This document shows, one piece after another, positions 23,105 to 35,189 of a stretch of DNA of 57,544 bases. Each line of letters begins with the position of its first letter. The first letter of the stretch is position 1. Where the stretch lies: positions 53,191 through 110,734 of the forward strand of contig NW_014577517.1 in NCBI RefSeq assembly GCF_000485595.1, in the 5' to 3' direction. This stretch comes from Priapulus caudatus (Eukaryota > Priapulida > Priapulimorpha > Priapulimorphida > Priapulidae). Both the position numbers and the translations under genes were made by a program. A model generated the notes under the pieces. The model had not been told where the DNA came from, ran no database searches, and saw only the letters and a list, made by a program, of their open reading frames with translations.

Positions 23105-23204
23105 ACACCATACTGAAGGCATGTCGACTGCTGTAACGTTACCTTGAGGCAAGTAGCGCGATGTAACAATGTAGTGAAGGAATCCAGCGACGTTGTTGCT
23201 ACAG

Positions 23205-23315
23205 GGTCGTGAAGAAGGCTATGATAGAGATGGAGTTAGAGCAGCAGCGGCTGCAGATTGTGCAGAAGCTGGAAGCCATGCAAGATTGGTCGGCCAGCAC
23301 CACCAGGTGCATCTG
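23205..23315 (+). CDS. KMT2E: KMT2E/SETD5 ortholog, exon 4 (helix and start of PHD finger)
   Basis: Acceptor CTACAG, donor GTAGGT. Encodes residues 135-170 with split codons at both ends. The first part (about residues 135-161, from VVKKAMIEMELEQQ onward) is charged with regularly spaced hydrophobics and should form an amphipathic helix. The last residues, RCI plus the split Cys, are the first two zinc ligands (C169, C171) of the PHD finger. It joins in phase to the AC that ends exon 3 at 36348 (Thr) and to the C that opens exon 5. Confidence 0.9.
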
Positions 23316-23329
23316 GTAGGTGTTCTCTC

Positions 23330-23490
23330 ACCCTCTCTTGCTTTTGCTTGCCCTCCCTCCCTTGCAGCCTCCCTCCCTCCTTTCCCTATCGCCATACCTC
23401 CCTTCCCCATTTCCCTCCCTCTCTGCTTCTCCCTTCCCTATCTCCCTTCACCTCTCCCTCTCCCTCTCTTTCTTGATCGATCTCCAATCT
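23330..23490. repeat. Pyrimidine-rich (CCCTCCCT) tract in intron 4
   Basis: Short CTCCCT and TTCCC units fill most of the intron after exon 4. The corresponding tract at 37630-37790 is an error-rich version. Its strand bias may merely reflect a long polypyrimidine stretch. Confidence 0.7.
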
Positions 23491-23670
23491 CTCTTTTAAT
23501 CATCTCAATCAGATGAACTAGCAATAACTAGCAGCAGAACAAAAGTGTCACATTCCATGCATGTTTGATCATTGAGAGTGTTGTTGTCACTCATGTCATG
23601 GTATCCGATCATCTTCACGTGTACTGGTGCATCCTAACAGTCGGGTCTTCTCTCTCTCTCCTTGTTACAG

Positions 23671-23718
23671 CGGCATGCAGCATGACGACGAGTACATGAT
23701 ATGCTGCGACAAGTGTCT
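23671..23718 (+). CDS. KMT2E: KMT2E/SETD5 ortholog, exon 5 (PHD finger core)
   Basis: A 48-bp exon with acceptor TTGTTACAG and donor GTAAGT. With the split codons it reads CGMQHDDEYMICCDKCL, the hallmark PHD stretch of KMT2E (HDDGYMICCDKC in vertebrates). C183 and C186 are the second zinc pair. It joins CTG (Leu187) to the G that opens exon 6 at 41507, about 18 kb further on. The other copy of this exon (38006) is broken. Confidence 0.92.
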
Positions 23719-23994
23719 GTAAGTATCCTGTGTCACCGGCGCCCCCTGACGGCGAGCAGCCGCATACAATTCAGTGCAAAATATGCCTGCGGGGGGGGGG
23801 GGGCGATTCTCGTTCAGTCGCGCGTGTTCCGAGTTTCGCTGTCAAGCTGGATAGAAGTGCTGGCAGATGCCGGTGTTGGTTTTGGCGCGGGGTGCTGCTG
23901 ATGGCATTCGTTCTCCCGCCCCGGTGCGCGTGGTAACGGATGTTTACGCTGCTGCGTTGTGCCTGCCATTAGGGTAATTTTGCGCTGGTGTTGT

Positions 23995-24080
23995 GTTTTT
24001 AGCTCATCTGACATAGTCAGATGCAGCTTGTAGAATCGCATGATTCGCACACCGAGATGGCGTGAAAACCCCACTGCAAC
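23995..24080 (+). repeat. Repeat family 1, truncated 5' end
   Basis: TTTTTAGCTCATCTGACATA and CAGATGCAGCTTGTAGAATC, as at 57403. It breaks off after GCATGATTCG, where the inverted error-rich arm begins with minisatellite sequence (CGTGAAAACCCCACTGC). The break is therefore a candidate false join. Confidence 0.7.
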
Positions 24081-24928
24081 ACGACGCGTTACCCGACTGC
24101 GGGGACGCGTGAAAACCGCACCGTCGACAACGAACGACGCGCACAACGAAGGACCGCGTGAAAAACCCACCGCGATTAAGGGCAAACGACGACGATGTAA
24201 ACGGCAGCGAACACATTGATAGCGGGGACGCGTGAAAACCGGGACCTTGCGAAAATCAAATCGGAGTTTTTCAGCATTACGCGCAATTACTGGTTCGTCC
24301 TACTTAAAGGGGTTTCATGCGGTTGGAGCCGCAAATTTTGCCGCATTGGCAGTAAAACGCAAGTCGTCAAATTTAATAATCTTGAGTTAGAATGTACATG
24401 ATATGTGGCGTTAAGTGAAGTATGTCGACGATGACGGTCCGTTGAAGGTCTGGATTGTGTCCAATGCTAAGCACTTGCGGGCGGAATATACGGCGGCGGA
24501 ACAATGCGGCGGAACATGACAGCAGCGTACGTTCTCGAAGACGTGCTCGTCTCGAGAAGGGCGCGCTGACAGTCGCACCTACGATAAACCGCATTGCTAC
24601 CGGAACTCATGGCGCGGGTCGAGCCGGGTCGAGCAAGGAAAATTACGAGTGATGCAACGTCCCGCCGTGCTATCGCTACCCGAAGTCTCGATGCGGGCCA
24701 GGAACGCGCGAACTTAGGACGAGGATGCCCTGATGAAAGCTGTCAGGCGTGAAAACGTGCTGATGCCCGTCTCCAACGCGTGACAATCAGCAGGGGCAAA
24801 TTTCTCCGCCAGCGGGAAGACATAGTTTATCGCCGAAGACACTGGACTTTCTTTTTAGAAGAAAAAGGCGTCACCGTTTTTCCGCGAGCGGCAGAATGCC
24901 GACGAACTAGCAGATTGGATTAACTCAC

Positions 24929-25016
24929 TCACGAGCACTCAAGGTGGCCAAACATCTGGCTGGCGTCCGTCAAAATGTGCGCAGTTCCTCCGACTTGCAG
25001 TAGATGTATGACTCAT
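24929..25016 (-). pseudogene. Error-rich inverted copy of exon 1
   Basis: Read on the - strand it keeps ATGAG at the start, the stem TGCAAGTCGGAGGA and a GTGAGT donor, but has extra bases throughout, so the frame is lost within the first ten codons. It corresponds to 20014-20084. Confidence 0.7.
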
Positions 25017-26559
25017 GTTTCAGTGGTGGTGGCGGCGTGTCTCGCGTCGCGGGCTCGGCCATTGCGCGGCGGACCAGTATAGCACCCGTCTCGGCGTGAT
25101 GCGTTACCGTCTCAAGCAGCGTCGCTCCAGCGGCGGTGGAAAAAAAACGCGCAGCCTGGCGAGGGAGACAGCAAGACAAAGACGCCGGCTTAGACATAGC
25201 GAGTCAATTGCCGATAAAACGGCCCAATGAGGACGCTGCGACGATTATGCGGCGCGTGATAGCTACACTCTCGCACGAATGTCTGATTACACTCTATTCC
25301 GCAACGCTGCCGCCAAACATGAACGTGAGCTTGTATTGATCGATAACAGAAAAAATGCTAGTCAAACTCATTTTCTTCGTCTCCGCGGATCCCCAAATGC
25401 GTCAGTCATAAACATCGGAGGAGCCGTCCTGATTTGGAACCGGAATCAACTCTGTACGATATTCACGGATACTTCACTCCTTTCGATCGAAAACGTCGAG
25501 AAGACATTCTGCTGCACAAGCGGCGGGCGATCGACGTGACACGGCCGGCACGCACGACGCCAGAGTGCGCAATTAATTACATCGCTCGCGGCTTAACCTG
25601 CCAAGTGCCGCGCTCGTTAGCAACGACTGAACTAACGATGCAGCATCGTTAGCTTCGACATGGCGTATGCACTAAGCCGATGCGGGCTGCGTTTAGCGAC
25701 ATGTACCGCACTAACGATGCGCTCATGTTACCACCAGTCACCTGGGCGAATGCAGGAGCGCAGGACTGTTTTAAAAACCGGTCCCGCGGAATCGGCTTCC
25801 CGCCGGAATTCAGGTGGGCCGATGCGGGAACGGCGATAGACCGCGCCGCGGCTAACACGGCAGCCTGGCTGCGCTTTGCAAGCAGTGCGCGAAAAGGAGG
25901 CGCAGTGTGCCGCAGCAGGCGTCGCAGTACTCCCCCCCCATACTGCTCCGCTTGTATATGAAGCAGCCGCAGCGGCGATTCGCTGCAAGCGCAGCGCACC
26001 ACTACTCTGGGCATCTCGGTGCACCCGCCACTGTCATCAACCGCAAAACCCGAGATTGTCGATTAGAGGAAGGCGAAGATGGCAAGAGGTGTAGAAGACT
26101 CGCATGTTGCGTACGGCGGACGGCTCGCAGATGATAGATGCAAGCGGCAAGCAATTTCGCTCATATGCTCGTCACTAACGCAAAATTTGCACGGCGACAG
26201 CAGCGAACACTGTCGTGCACTATGGCTAGCTCTGGGCTAACCGAACAGCGAAGACCGAGAACATCACTGATGCGGTGTACCGTCGGACGCGGCGAAGCAA
26301 TCTCCCGCGGAGCACATCGCCACGTGCTTCGTGAAACGGAAAGAGTCTATGCGGAACGCGTGCTCATCCAGCCGGACAGCGTGTCGCGCGCGAGAACAGC
26401 ACACATTTGTCGTTTTTCATGCAAAAACACCTACCGACTTCCGACGCTTGCTCCCTGTCGAAAATTTGAGCAAGAAAGCAGGTTTGAAAGCATAAAACGA
26501 GCGAACCCGGGCACCCCCCACTCCCCATTCTCACACGCAAGCCGGAAATGCATTGTGGC

Positions 26560-28640
26560 GTACTATGGCAAGCATTCCCTTCCAACTGAAATCGAGGAAT
26601 GAAAACAACACCAATAATGAATCAAGAAACAATACTTTGTAAAATGAACGAACTTCAATAAATAGAAAACACACTAATGTCAAATGGAAAATGCTTTTGT
26701 AAATGAAACACACTTAAACTTGTAGCGAATAGAACAATACTTTGTAAAATTGAATGACTAATTGTACAATGAAAAACGACTGTCTTTGGGCGACTATGAC
26801 ACATCTGAATGAAATGCAGGTTTGTGAATGCAAAACACGAACGGCTCGCGTAGCAACGACGCTAGGGCTGTTATATATAAAACTGCGACGTACCCCGGGT
26901 ATAGTACACGTAAGAACGCAGATATAGCGCCGTGACACTGCGGTGCAGGCGCGCAGCAGGTGCGTGTACCCGCGTGGTACGTCGCGTGTGCGTACGTCAT
27001 TGCGTGCGACTGAGACGCCCAGGTCATGAATAATATTTAAGACTGGTGTATTATTCTGATATTCAACCACGCATCACTGCACACCTGCTTCCTCGCTTGT
27101 ATAGAGACTCGTTGTTGCACAAGCAGCACCAACAAGCGGCGAAATTCTGGAAGGCCTTCTGTCCGTTCTTTCTATTCGGTGACTTGTGTGTTGTTTCTTC
27201 TTAGACTGTGACACGCGTATATATAGTAGGCGCCCTAGGTCCACAGGCACTTGGACGCGTTTTCAATAATAAAATGATGGTTAATCAAATACAACTTTGT
27301 CAGTACTACTACTAGCCCTACCAGTACCAGTACAGTAATAGTCTTTAATGTTTGATTTGACCTAAAATAACTCACTTCAACCAAGGCAGTCCATATACAC
27401 GATGCAACACAATAGCATCGCACGACGCCTGTGCTGCACAGATACACAGTGATAATAAGAAGGTAAGAAAGGACATTCGCCAGAAATTACAGACCGCTCC
27501 GAATCTTTTCAAAGCACTTGAGAGGAGAATACAACGTCTCAAAGACGCGCATGATACTTGCAATCTGTGTGTAGGTGGGCTAAATGGTCAACTTGTTTCA
27601 ATAATATTTACGTCTTGCAACTTGGTACAGAATACTTGACCGCCCAGATTATAACGAGAATCTGCTCGTAATTTGCAGCAAATTTGCCCATGAAGCGCGA
27701 TTCGTAACGGCAAATGTACATAGGAGGCAACTGGCGGGCGCATTGCACTTCTGGGAGCAAAATTGACGCAATTTGCTCTACAGAATGCAATGCGCGCGCC
27801 ATTGCTCTCGTACTTGTCCGGTTTTCGAATCGGCTTCATGGGAAATTTGCTGCAAATTCGAGGCAGGATTTCTCAATATTAATTCCTAGTAAGAGTATGT
27901 ATGTACAAGTTGCAGAGACGTATATTTTTGAACAAGTTGACCATTTAGCTACACCCGAGATGCCAATATCACATGGCGTTCATTGGCGTGTATTTCTCCT
28001 CTAGTGCTTTTGAAAAAGGATTGGACGGGTGCTGGAAATTTCTGTGCGAAGAGCTTTCTTACCTTCTTATTATCAACTGTGTAATCTGTGCATGCGACGA
28101 AGGGCGTCGCGGTGCTATGTGTTTGCAGCGGTGTATTGGACGGGTGTTAAAGTGAAGTTATAGTCAAAACATTAAGACTATTGCTGGTATAGGTACTGGT
28201 AGGGCCTAGTAGTAGTAACTGACAGTGTATATTATTAAACCATCATTTCCTCTATTATTGAAACGGTCCTAGTGCCTGTGCATAGGTCGTTGCTCCACGC
28301 GAAGCGGTTATCTGTTTATTCGCCGTTCGTGTTTTTTTCGATTCGACCCGGATAACTGTGCATCTCCCATTCTAGCTAGTTGTGCATAGTGCGGCACAAG
28401 ACAGGTTTTCTATTGTACAATTAGTTATTCTTCAATTTTTACAAAAGTATTGAGTTGTCTATACGTACTTGGTGGGGTTGTTTTCATTTAGCAAACGCAT
28501 TTTCCATTTGAACATAGTGTGTTTTCTTATTTATTGAAGTAGTCGTTTCAAAATTTTACAACCGATCTTGGTTTCATATCATACCTTGTGTTGTTTCATT
28601 CGCTGATATTTTCGAGTTCTCTGGAGCAGGGAATGCCTTG
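26560..28640. repeat. Error-rich copy of the 2-kb palindrome
   Basis: Mirrors 16590-18625, with its axis near 27770. The two arms differ from each other by many one-base insertions (for example CATGATACTTGCAATCTG against CATGATATTGGCATCTG in the intact copy), whereas the arms of the intact copy are nearly identical. The noise was therefore added after the palindrome formed, as expected of read error. Confidence 0.7.
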
Positions 28641-31600
28641 CCATAAGCCGTACAGCACGATAACTTGCCGGAAGGATTTGGGAACTAGACCATAGAGACC
28701 CCCCCCACCGCCATACCCAACGTCGCTGCGCACTAACTGTATCTCCCCACAACGGGTGTGGCATGCATAATAAGCCCGATAGGTGCAAGCCAAAGAGAGG
28801 AACCGAGGCTAGCTAGTTCGACGTAACGCTGACGAATTACGCGCAGTATCCGCGACAGGCACGGCGCGGCGGCGAAAAGCAAAACGAAACGAATCCCTCG
28901 CGAAGAAAATTACCCAGCTTGTGTGCTCCGCTAGACTGTACTGCTCCTAATACTCGTGACATTTCGAAAAATACGATCGTTAGCTGGATGCGGAGCTAGT
29001 TGTGCATGCCAATGAACGAATGTAGTAACGGCGTCCCCTACACAGCATACACGCAATGGAATTAGCATTGTGTTTGCGCATCTAGACGCGCGTCAGTCGG
29101 CGTTTGTGACAAGGGATTCACCGTTCCCTTTTCCTGTACTAAATAACATTTCGGCAGCAGGCTGCAGCATGTGCTAAGATAAACAGTGCGCGCAGCAGCA
29201 GAGTGATATATAGACAAGGCGAGTAGTGCAGACGTAGCCAGCCCGCAAAGGCAACAGCCAGCAGGCAGAGCAGGACAGGCAGCAGTAGTAGCAGCGGTAG
29301 CTCTTGCCAGCGGGGAGTGTACCTAGTGGCATCATGGTGCGGAAAGGCCCACCTCCACCAGCTGACACCGACGCTTACGACCCACACCACCACAGAGGGT
29401 AGCAGCAAGCAGCGCAGCAGTACGCAACAACAGCAGCACAGCAGCAGCAACAGCTGGGACTAGAATGCCATTTATTGTGGGCCGGCTTCAATTCAATAAT
29501 AACGTAGAACAATAGAGGAGCCCCCGTGCGAGTGAACAAAGCCTTTCGCCCTGGCAGCTCGCCCCCCTCCCGCCCATTCAAGGCCAGCTATTGATCACCT
29601 CGCAGGCAGCAGAAGCTGACTTGAACTGACGCGTTGTACACGGGTAACGAACGGCTTTTCTAACGGGATAGCTGATTGAGCTGGGAATAAAACCACGATG
29701 CAGCTGTTACAGTGCAGGGCAGCAGCAGCATGACTCATGCGCTAGGCCACCCAACAACCCACTGCCCCTGTTTGCGGACCATGTCCGGGTAGAGGAGCGC
29801 CTCCCACCAGGAGTGATATCTCACATGCGCGCGAGGCGGCGGAGTGCCCACTGCCGCGGCGTCCGCAGCCGCGTGCTTCGTGAACGCCTACCTCCGTCTC
29901 AACGGAGGGAGGCCACAGGGCGTCGCGGCTGCAAGGTACCGAGGAGCGATGGCGGATGGACAGCAAACCCTACAGGGACAAACAGAACAGATAAGCGGCA
30001 GCAGACGATGACGATGGCAGGGGAATGCGATATGGCCGCGCCGGCCGAAAGTCGTCGTGTCCCGCACCGCGCGCCGAGTCGATCGCCGCGCTCGACAAAC
30101 GTCGCAAGCTACAGGGGCAGTGCGCGGGGCATTGGTGGCCGGCTTCCACGTTTTTAGCATTGGCCAGATCGTAAGCAGCGCATGCACGAAACGGGCGGAA
30201 AGCAGTAAAACAACGATGACGTGCACACGTAGCGTGCGTAACGTTAGCGCAGCTAGGGGGGTATGCATACGTGTTGTGTGTGATGTGATGTTGTCGTCGT
30301 GTGTGTGTGTGTTGTGTGACAGTCTGGATCGCGAGCAGGTTCAATGCGATGCTGGCCGAACCGACACGCATAATCGCGCAGCATGACATGGCACGGAGAG
30401 CGTCGGCCGGTGGCAACGGTCGGCAGGTGACTGACGACGCAGGAGCGTTGTAGGCGTAGGTGGCGCGGCCGCGGGAACGCGCACGTGAATAACCGACACA
30501 GCAGTGACGGGCTCAAATGTTCGTGGGTTGCAAGGTTTGCGAGACAACATTTATAGCAATAGAGGTGATTTTGGCCTTTACCGGTGGTGTGGCCGTAGGT
30601 GTCGTCGGGTAGAGCGGTGCTATCTAGTCATGTGTGTCATAATCTAGTCATGGCAGGCGCTGCCTTTAGCTGTAATCACAGGCACTTTTAACTAGTGTCG
30701 TCGGTGTGGTGGAAATGGCGATTGGGCCTTAAGCGCAGGCAGCACACCTTTTACGGCATTTTTCGTTGCTACGTACCCAGGGCGAAATTACGTTTCGTGG
30801 TCGCCAGCAAAAATCGGGCCACAGTGTGGCGCGCGAGCCGGCACAAATCGCCCACGTCACACGGAAAATTTAGTGGCGTGACGCCCACAGGAGTTGCCGG
30901 AGAAATGACAAAACGGTTTGATTTTCTCACCACGCGAAGAACTGCTCCGTGGAGCCCGCAACTTGTTGAGTTTCAGAAGTGATGCGCGCCGCCACCACGC
31001 ACAATCAGCACAATCTTACACCGCTAACAACGAACTCACTCGCCAGACCCCATAAAATTAGCCAGAGAGCGTTCGGCCGCACATGAATTCAAAATGACGG
31101 GCCCAATTTTAATCGACTATACGCGAACCCCCTGCAACCACCCCCGAGATAGAAGGCACACTTAATAGATTTTATGGAGTGAGAGGCTTGTCTTTTTGAC
31201 ATCGACAAGCCTCGGAACTACACCAACTCAGAAGTACTAGCACGGCGATGGCCCTATAAGTGAACGTGTCCAACTTCTGGTGTTGGAGACACAGGGTTAG
31301 TAGCGGCTGAGCAGTTTTATAGGAAACAGGACACCGAACTGTTCGTGAGCCTGCGTCGTGCATTTGCTTATCGCAAGAAAAAATCACGCACATAAATGCT
31401 CTATGATCGTTTAGGTCATATTGTGTATATAGGATTAAGTGTAAACAGGGGCGAGATTGTTTCTTGTCTATTGGCCCCCCAAGACTCGCATTTTGGAACA
31501 CCTGGCTCACGGAGTAATTAGGAGGTTTAAAAAGGTGTAAAAAGGTAGGTTATAATTGTATATGAGTGGGTTAAAGCTAACAATCTGGCACACAAATTGC

Positions 31601-32546
31601 CATGTCAACAGCACAGAATGGAAAGAAGAATGCGAAGGCATTTACGGTCACCACTCAGTGGTGAGCGTTGTGTTTGTGGCGCGGCGAAAGGCCACAAAAA
31701 TTGCCGACACCGAAAAAGATTGCCTGTAGCGAGCAACGAAAAGATGGTGAAGTGTGCTGCTGCTTTAGATTGTGATACGTGTGGTGCCCACAACAGCACA
31801 GCGAGGCATGCACGCACTGCCCATTTCCCCTCACCTTTCGAGCAACTGGACACTCAGGGCAGTCTTATTGTTTAGAAAAGTAGGCTCAAGCAGTAAGGAA
31901 AATGAGACAACTTTCACAGGCGAGCCAGCGCCACACAGCCGATGCAAACCGCTGAAGGCCGAGGTGAAGGGTGCGCGAAAAGGGCAATTACGTCTCAAGC
32001 GCGCTTCTCTATATACACCCGCTGGCGCACAGATACAAACACGAGCTAACGCTGTCATGGCAGCGCGATCGTGCCGAGGCGTGCAACGCTAGACCTGTGT
32101 AAGCCATGTAACCGTCATATATGTACGGCCTCAACGCCAAAGATGTTCATCAACTCGCAACTTTGCGAGGCTGCGCGCGGTGATGCCCGAGAGGAAGGCG
32201 AAAGAGAGAAAGAGAGCCGTCATAACTGGCACTCATCAAATCCCACTACAGCAGGAATTCGAGGGGCTGCATTTAAAAACAATAGTAGTAGATGTCTCCA
32301 TGCGTCGTCTTTACACAGAGCTAACAACTACGCAGGCGATGACAACTGATTAGGCCGGATCATGGGCGCGCAGGCTAAGATACACGGCATAAAAGTTGGG
32401 CCTGCAATAGAGAATTTCTGCCTTGGTATCCTGGAAAATGCTGATTTGAGGCCAAAGGACAACTAGTAGACTTGCACAGTTTGCACCGCCCAAGGACCAA
32501 GCTGGCGGTGCGCACAGTGGGGAGAAATGCACTAACAATTTAGATT

Positions 32547-32571
32547 NNNNNNNNNNNNNNNNNNNNNNNNN
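32547..32571. other. Assembly gap (25 N)
   Basis: A run of exactly 25 N, a usual placeholder for a gap of unknown size. It separates two inverted-duplicate blocks: the arm matching 13251 onward ends on its left, and the arm matching 38.4-40.6 kb begins on its right. Confidence 0.99.
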
Positions 32572-34700
32572 TCTGATGAATAAACCTGAAGGTGAAACAA
32601 GCTCGCTTGTTACTCTGCTACCTAATTATCCCCTCCAAGCAGCCGCCCAGGTCGCAGCGTAGTGAACATCCTCGTCGCTGCCACCGGCTATTCCAGAGGT
32701 ATATCGGGGAGAGATGCAGATCGTGGCGGCAAAGAACCTCGGTGTGAAACGTGTCGTATTCAAAGAACTTTTTTGCAAGAACACATACGATTTTGCAGGT
32801 AAAGACTGGTGTGTCATCATGATTAAGGGACGAATCAGCACGAAACAAAACAGGTAGTTTGAATATATTATTCACATACTTGATCTAGAATTAAATTCTA
32901 ATTCAACAGTGAAAACTCATGCAAAACGCTGTTAAAACCAGCTGTTGTGTCAGTGTACTCTTGCTCTAATTATTACTCTTGATGTACTGTTACCAAGCCA
33001 CGCCACGTTCAGAGCGCTGTACAGGTGTAGTATGGAGGGAGGGAGTGAGGCGAGAGCGAGGACTGGTCCTGGGTGCACTCCGCAGTCACAGATACTGCAG
33101 ACCCTGCAGCACACAACACACACACACACATCGGTTTCTTATGGCAATGCATGTATGGAGAGGAAGGTCAAAATATTTTACACGTTGCGGAGTGGTCGTT
33201 AGCAATATCGTGGGACTCGGTGGGCAGGGCACGCGTGTTCGAAGCGCCCGAGCGTGATCTGAAATGTTGGGGGCCATTCAACTTGAAATTGCAAAACCGT
33301 GAGTTAGAACAACCACGTGCAGACACACACTTGCATGCTTCATTTCAACGCCGATATGGAACGCACCAAACAAACCTGCTACGCGACGACCCGCTCGGGC
33401 GACATGCTATGCGACGACCCGCCTACGCGGCGACATTGCTACGCGATCGACCGCTACGCGACGACCTGCTACGTGTAAGCTCCATCAACACTTACTGCTA
33501 CGGATGGTACTCGCTGCTGAGCACAGAAACCACATGTTGTATGAGAGATGGCGCAAATACGTTTACCCACAATGCCAAACAGCCCGCCGGTAGCGACAGC
33601 GCTTCAATTAACGGTCTACTGCAGCTGACTCTGTGGTGGAGGGTGGGATCCTAGTAACCTGTTAGCTCAAATGTGTTCACACTACACGCGAAACAGTGGA
33701 AATGCACAGGATGCGTATCTAGGCAACTTTCTCAAAGGAATGCTTCGTTGGATCGTTATGAAAGTTGCCATAAGAAGGCGCGCTACGTTTAACGTGTCAT
33801 TCAGATTTAAAGACTGGAGCTGCCCATAGTTACGTAGTAGCAACAACTATTTGCCAAGACAGATAGGGTAAGCACTCTTCCATTACTACGCAGCCTACAG
33901 GCCTGCCAAGAGAAGAAGCTCTGCACCTGTAACCAATTAATGCAGCAAAACTACACAATTCTACCAGCCACCCACATGCCTGCCAGTGGCATACAGTTAC
34001 ATGTAACATAACTGACAGTACAGGAATGCCAGAATATACGATATAGAAGCATACCTTTCTGTTAACCAAAAGTTGTGTGCTTTATGAAATTGTCACTGGT
34101 GACATTGGTAGCCATCATTACATCCAGGATGTTAGTTCTACTTAGGCAACCGCAGTTCCCATGTTTTCTTTCTAACAGGACATAAAACCAAAATCCATGT
34201 TTTAACCCTTCTTTGAAGGTCAAAAGGTTATCCGACACTTACTCTTCGACCCTGGTCAGCAGAACGTTACATATTCATGGTCCTTTCAATTAAAGCATAA
34301 ATGACTAGGTTCACGCTGAAACAAAAGTACAACTTTTTTCTCAATCGCTCCGTCGCAGGACCATGTCCTCAGAACACTGTCTAAAATCTTGCCCTGTGCC
34401 ATTGACCCTTTGCACTCCAATTTTGCACAGCTCGATGGCTTTTCTTACCATCGATGCCTAATGACCGACTCACTCACAAGCTCTAGCGTCGAGCCGTTTA
34501 GATTTGTGCCGCAATTTCTGCATTTCCTCCCTATACCTTGAAGTTTGACAGGACGTACAGTTCCCCTTTTTTACACCTCCTTGACCTTGTGATCCCTTGT
34601 GACCCCCCAGCTTCGACATCCCAAACTCGATTTTGACGATCCCCCCACTGTCGACCGCATATTGGGTGACCGTACGTCGAGCGGTTTAAGATTTGTGCCC
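32572..34700 (-). repeat. Inverted copy of 38440-40640
   Basis: Reverse complement of the later block. It runs from the foldback arm (GTGTCGTATTCAAAGAAC at 32750), through the fragment of PHD exon 6 (33079-33103 on the - strand), the CGACGACCCGCT repeat (33385-33475) and the GCAGCCTACAGGCC block (33890), to the family 1 repeat (34080-34700). Neither copy is clearly cleaner throughout. Confidence 0.7.
33079..33103 (-). pseudogene. Fragment of PHD exon 6, inverted
   Basis: On the - strand, CTGCAG then GGTCTGCAGTATCTGTGACTGC, matching the acceptor and first 20-odd bases of exon 6 (GGTGTGGCAGCACTGTGACTGC at 41507). The match ends there. Same fragment as at 40179. Confidence 0.6.
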
Positions 34701-34779
34701 AACTGTTGACGGATCGACGGAGGACGGCGGCACGGACGGCACTGGTACAGACGGACGGTGTGACGGACAATCATACTCA

Positions 34780-35070
34780 CGTGCGCGTCGTGTTGCCGCA
34801 GGTTTTCGGGCGTACTCACGTGCGCGTACGCGTCGTGTTGCGGCAGGTTTTCGAGCGTACTCACGTGCGCGTCGTGTTGCCGCAGGTTTTCGGGCGTACT
34901 CACGTGCGCGTACGCGTCGTGTTGCGGCAGGTTTTCGAGCGTACTCACGTACGTGTCGTGTTGCGGTGGGTTTTCGAGCGTACTCACGTACGCGTCGTGT
35001 TGCGGTGGGTTTTCGAGCGTACTCACGTGCGCGTCGTGTTGCTGTGGGTTTTCACGCGTACTCACGTGCG
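34780..35070. repeat. 39/45-bp minisatellite before exon 2
   Basis: Alternating units built on GTTTTCGGGCGTACTCACG and GTGCGCGTACGCGTCGTGTT. Same construction as the 84-bp array at 20644 but with different variant bases (GTACTCACG for GTCCCCGCG), as two ends of one long array would be. It runs into the acceptor of exon 2. Confidence 0.8.
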
Positions 35071-35089
35071 CGTACGCGTCGTATTGCAG

Positions 35090-35189
35090 ACCGGACATGC
35101 TGGAGGTGCAGGTGGCGCCGGAGGAGATCACAGTGTCGCAGCATCACCCCGTGAGCTCCTACACAAGCTGCTTCGGCCTGCCCTACCAG
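35090..35189 (+). CDS. KMT2E: KMT2E/SETD5 ortholog, exon 2
   Basis: Acceptor GTATTGCAG, donor GTAAGT. Encodes residues 24-57: PDMLEVQVAPEEITVS, then a His/Ser/Tyr stretch ending FGLPYQ. Vertebrate KMT2E has the same order here, an acidic stretch then GLPYA directly before DHNYGA. The first base A completes Glu24 with the GA of exon 1, and the exon ends in phase 0 before GAC CAT AAC of exon 3. An ATG at 35097 could serve as an internal start, but exon 1 gives the better family match. Confidence 0.88.

Larger units (their letters stand above)
24060..32546 (-). repeat. Right arm of the large inverted duplication (error-rich copy)
   Basis: Reverse complement of 13251-20990, with frequent single-base insertions and deletions all along, including inside motifs that are perfect in the left arm. 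It contains inverted versions of the 84-bp array remnant (24060-24240), exon 1 (24929-25016), the 29-bp repeat region (about 25610-25740), the 2-kb palindrome (26560-28640), the CTG-rich stretch (29240-29460), the CA repeat (30296-30320) and the foldback (30720-31760). It stops at a run of 25 N. Confidence 0.8.

Noticed and set aside
21849-23169. Long Thr-His-Ala-Arg open frames (up to 420 codons) on the - strand
   Set aside because: They follow the GTGC/GTGAG tandem array; three frames are open at once with the same repetitive composition, and the array is the intron before PHD exon 4.
34571-35154. Repeat proteins overlapping exon 2
   Set aside because: They derive from the 39/45-bp minisatellite; only 35090-35189 matches the family and splices in phase.
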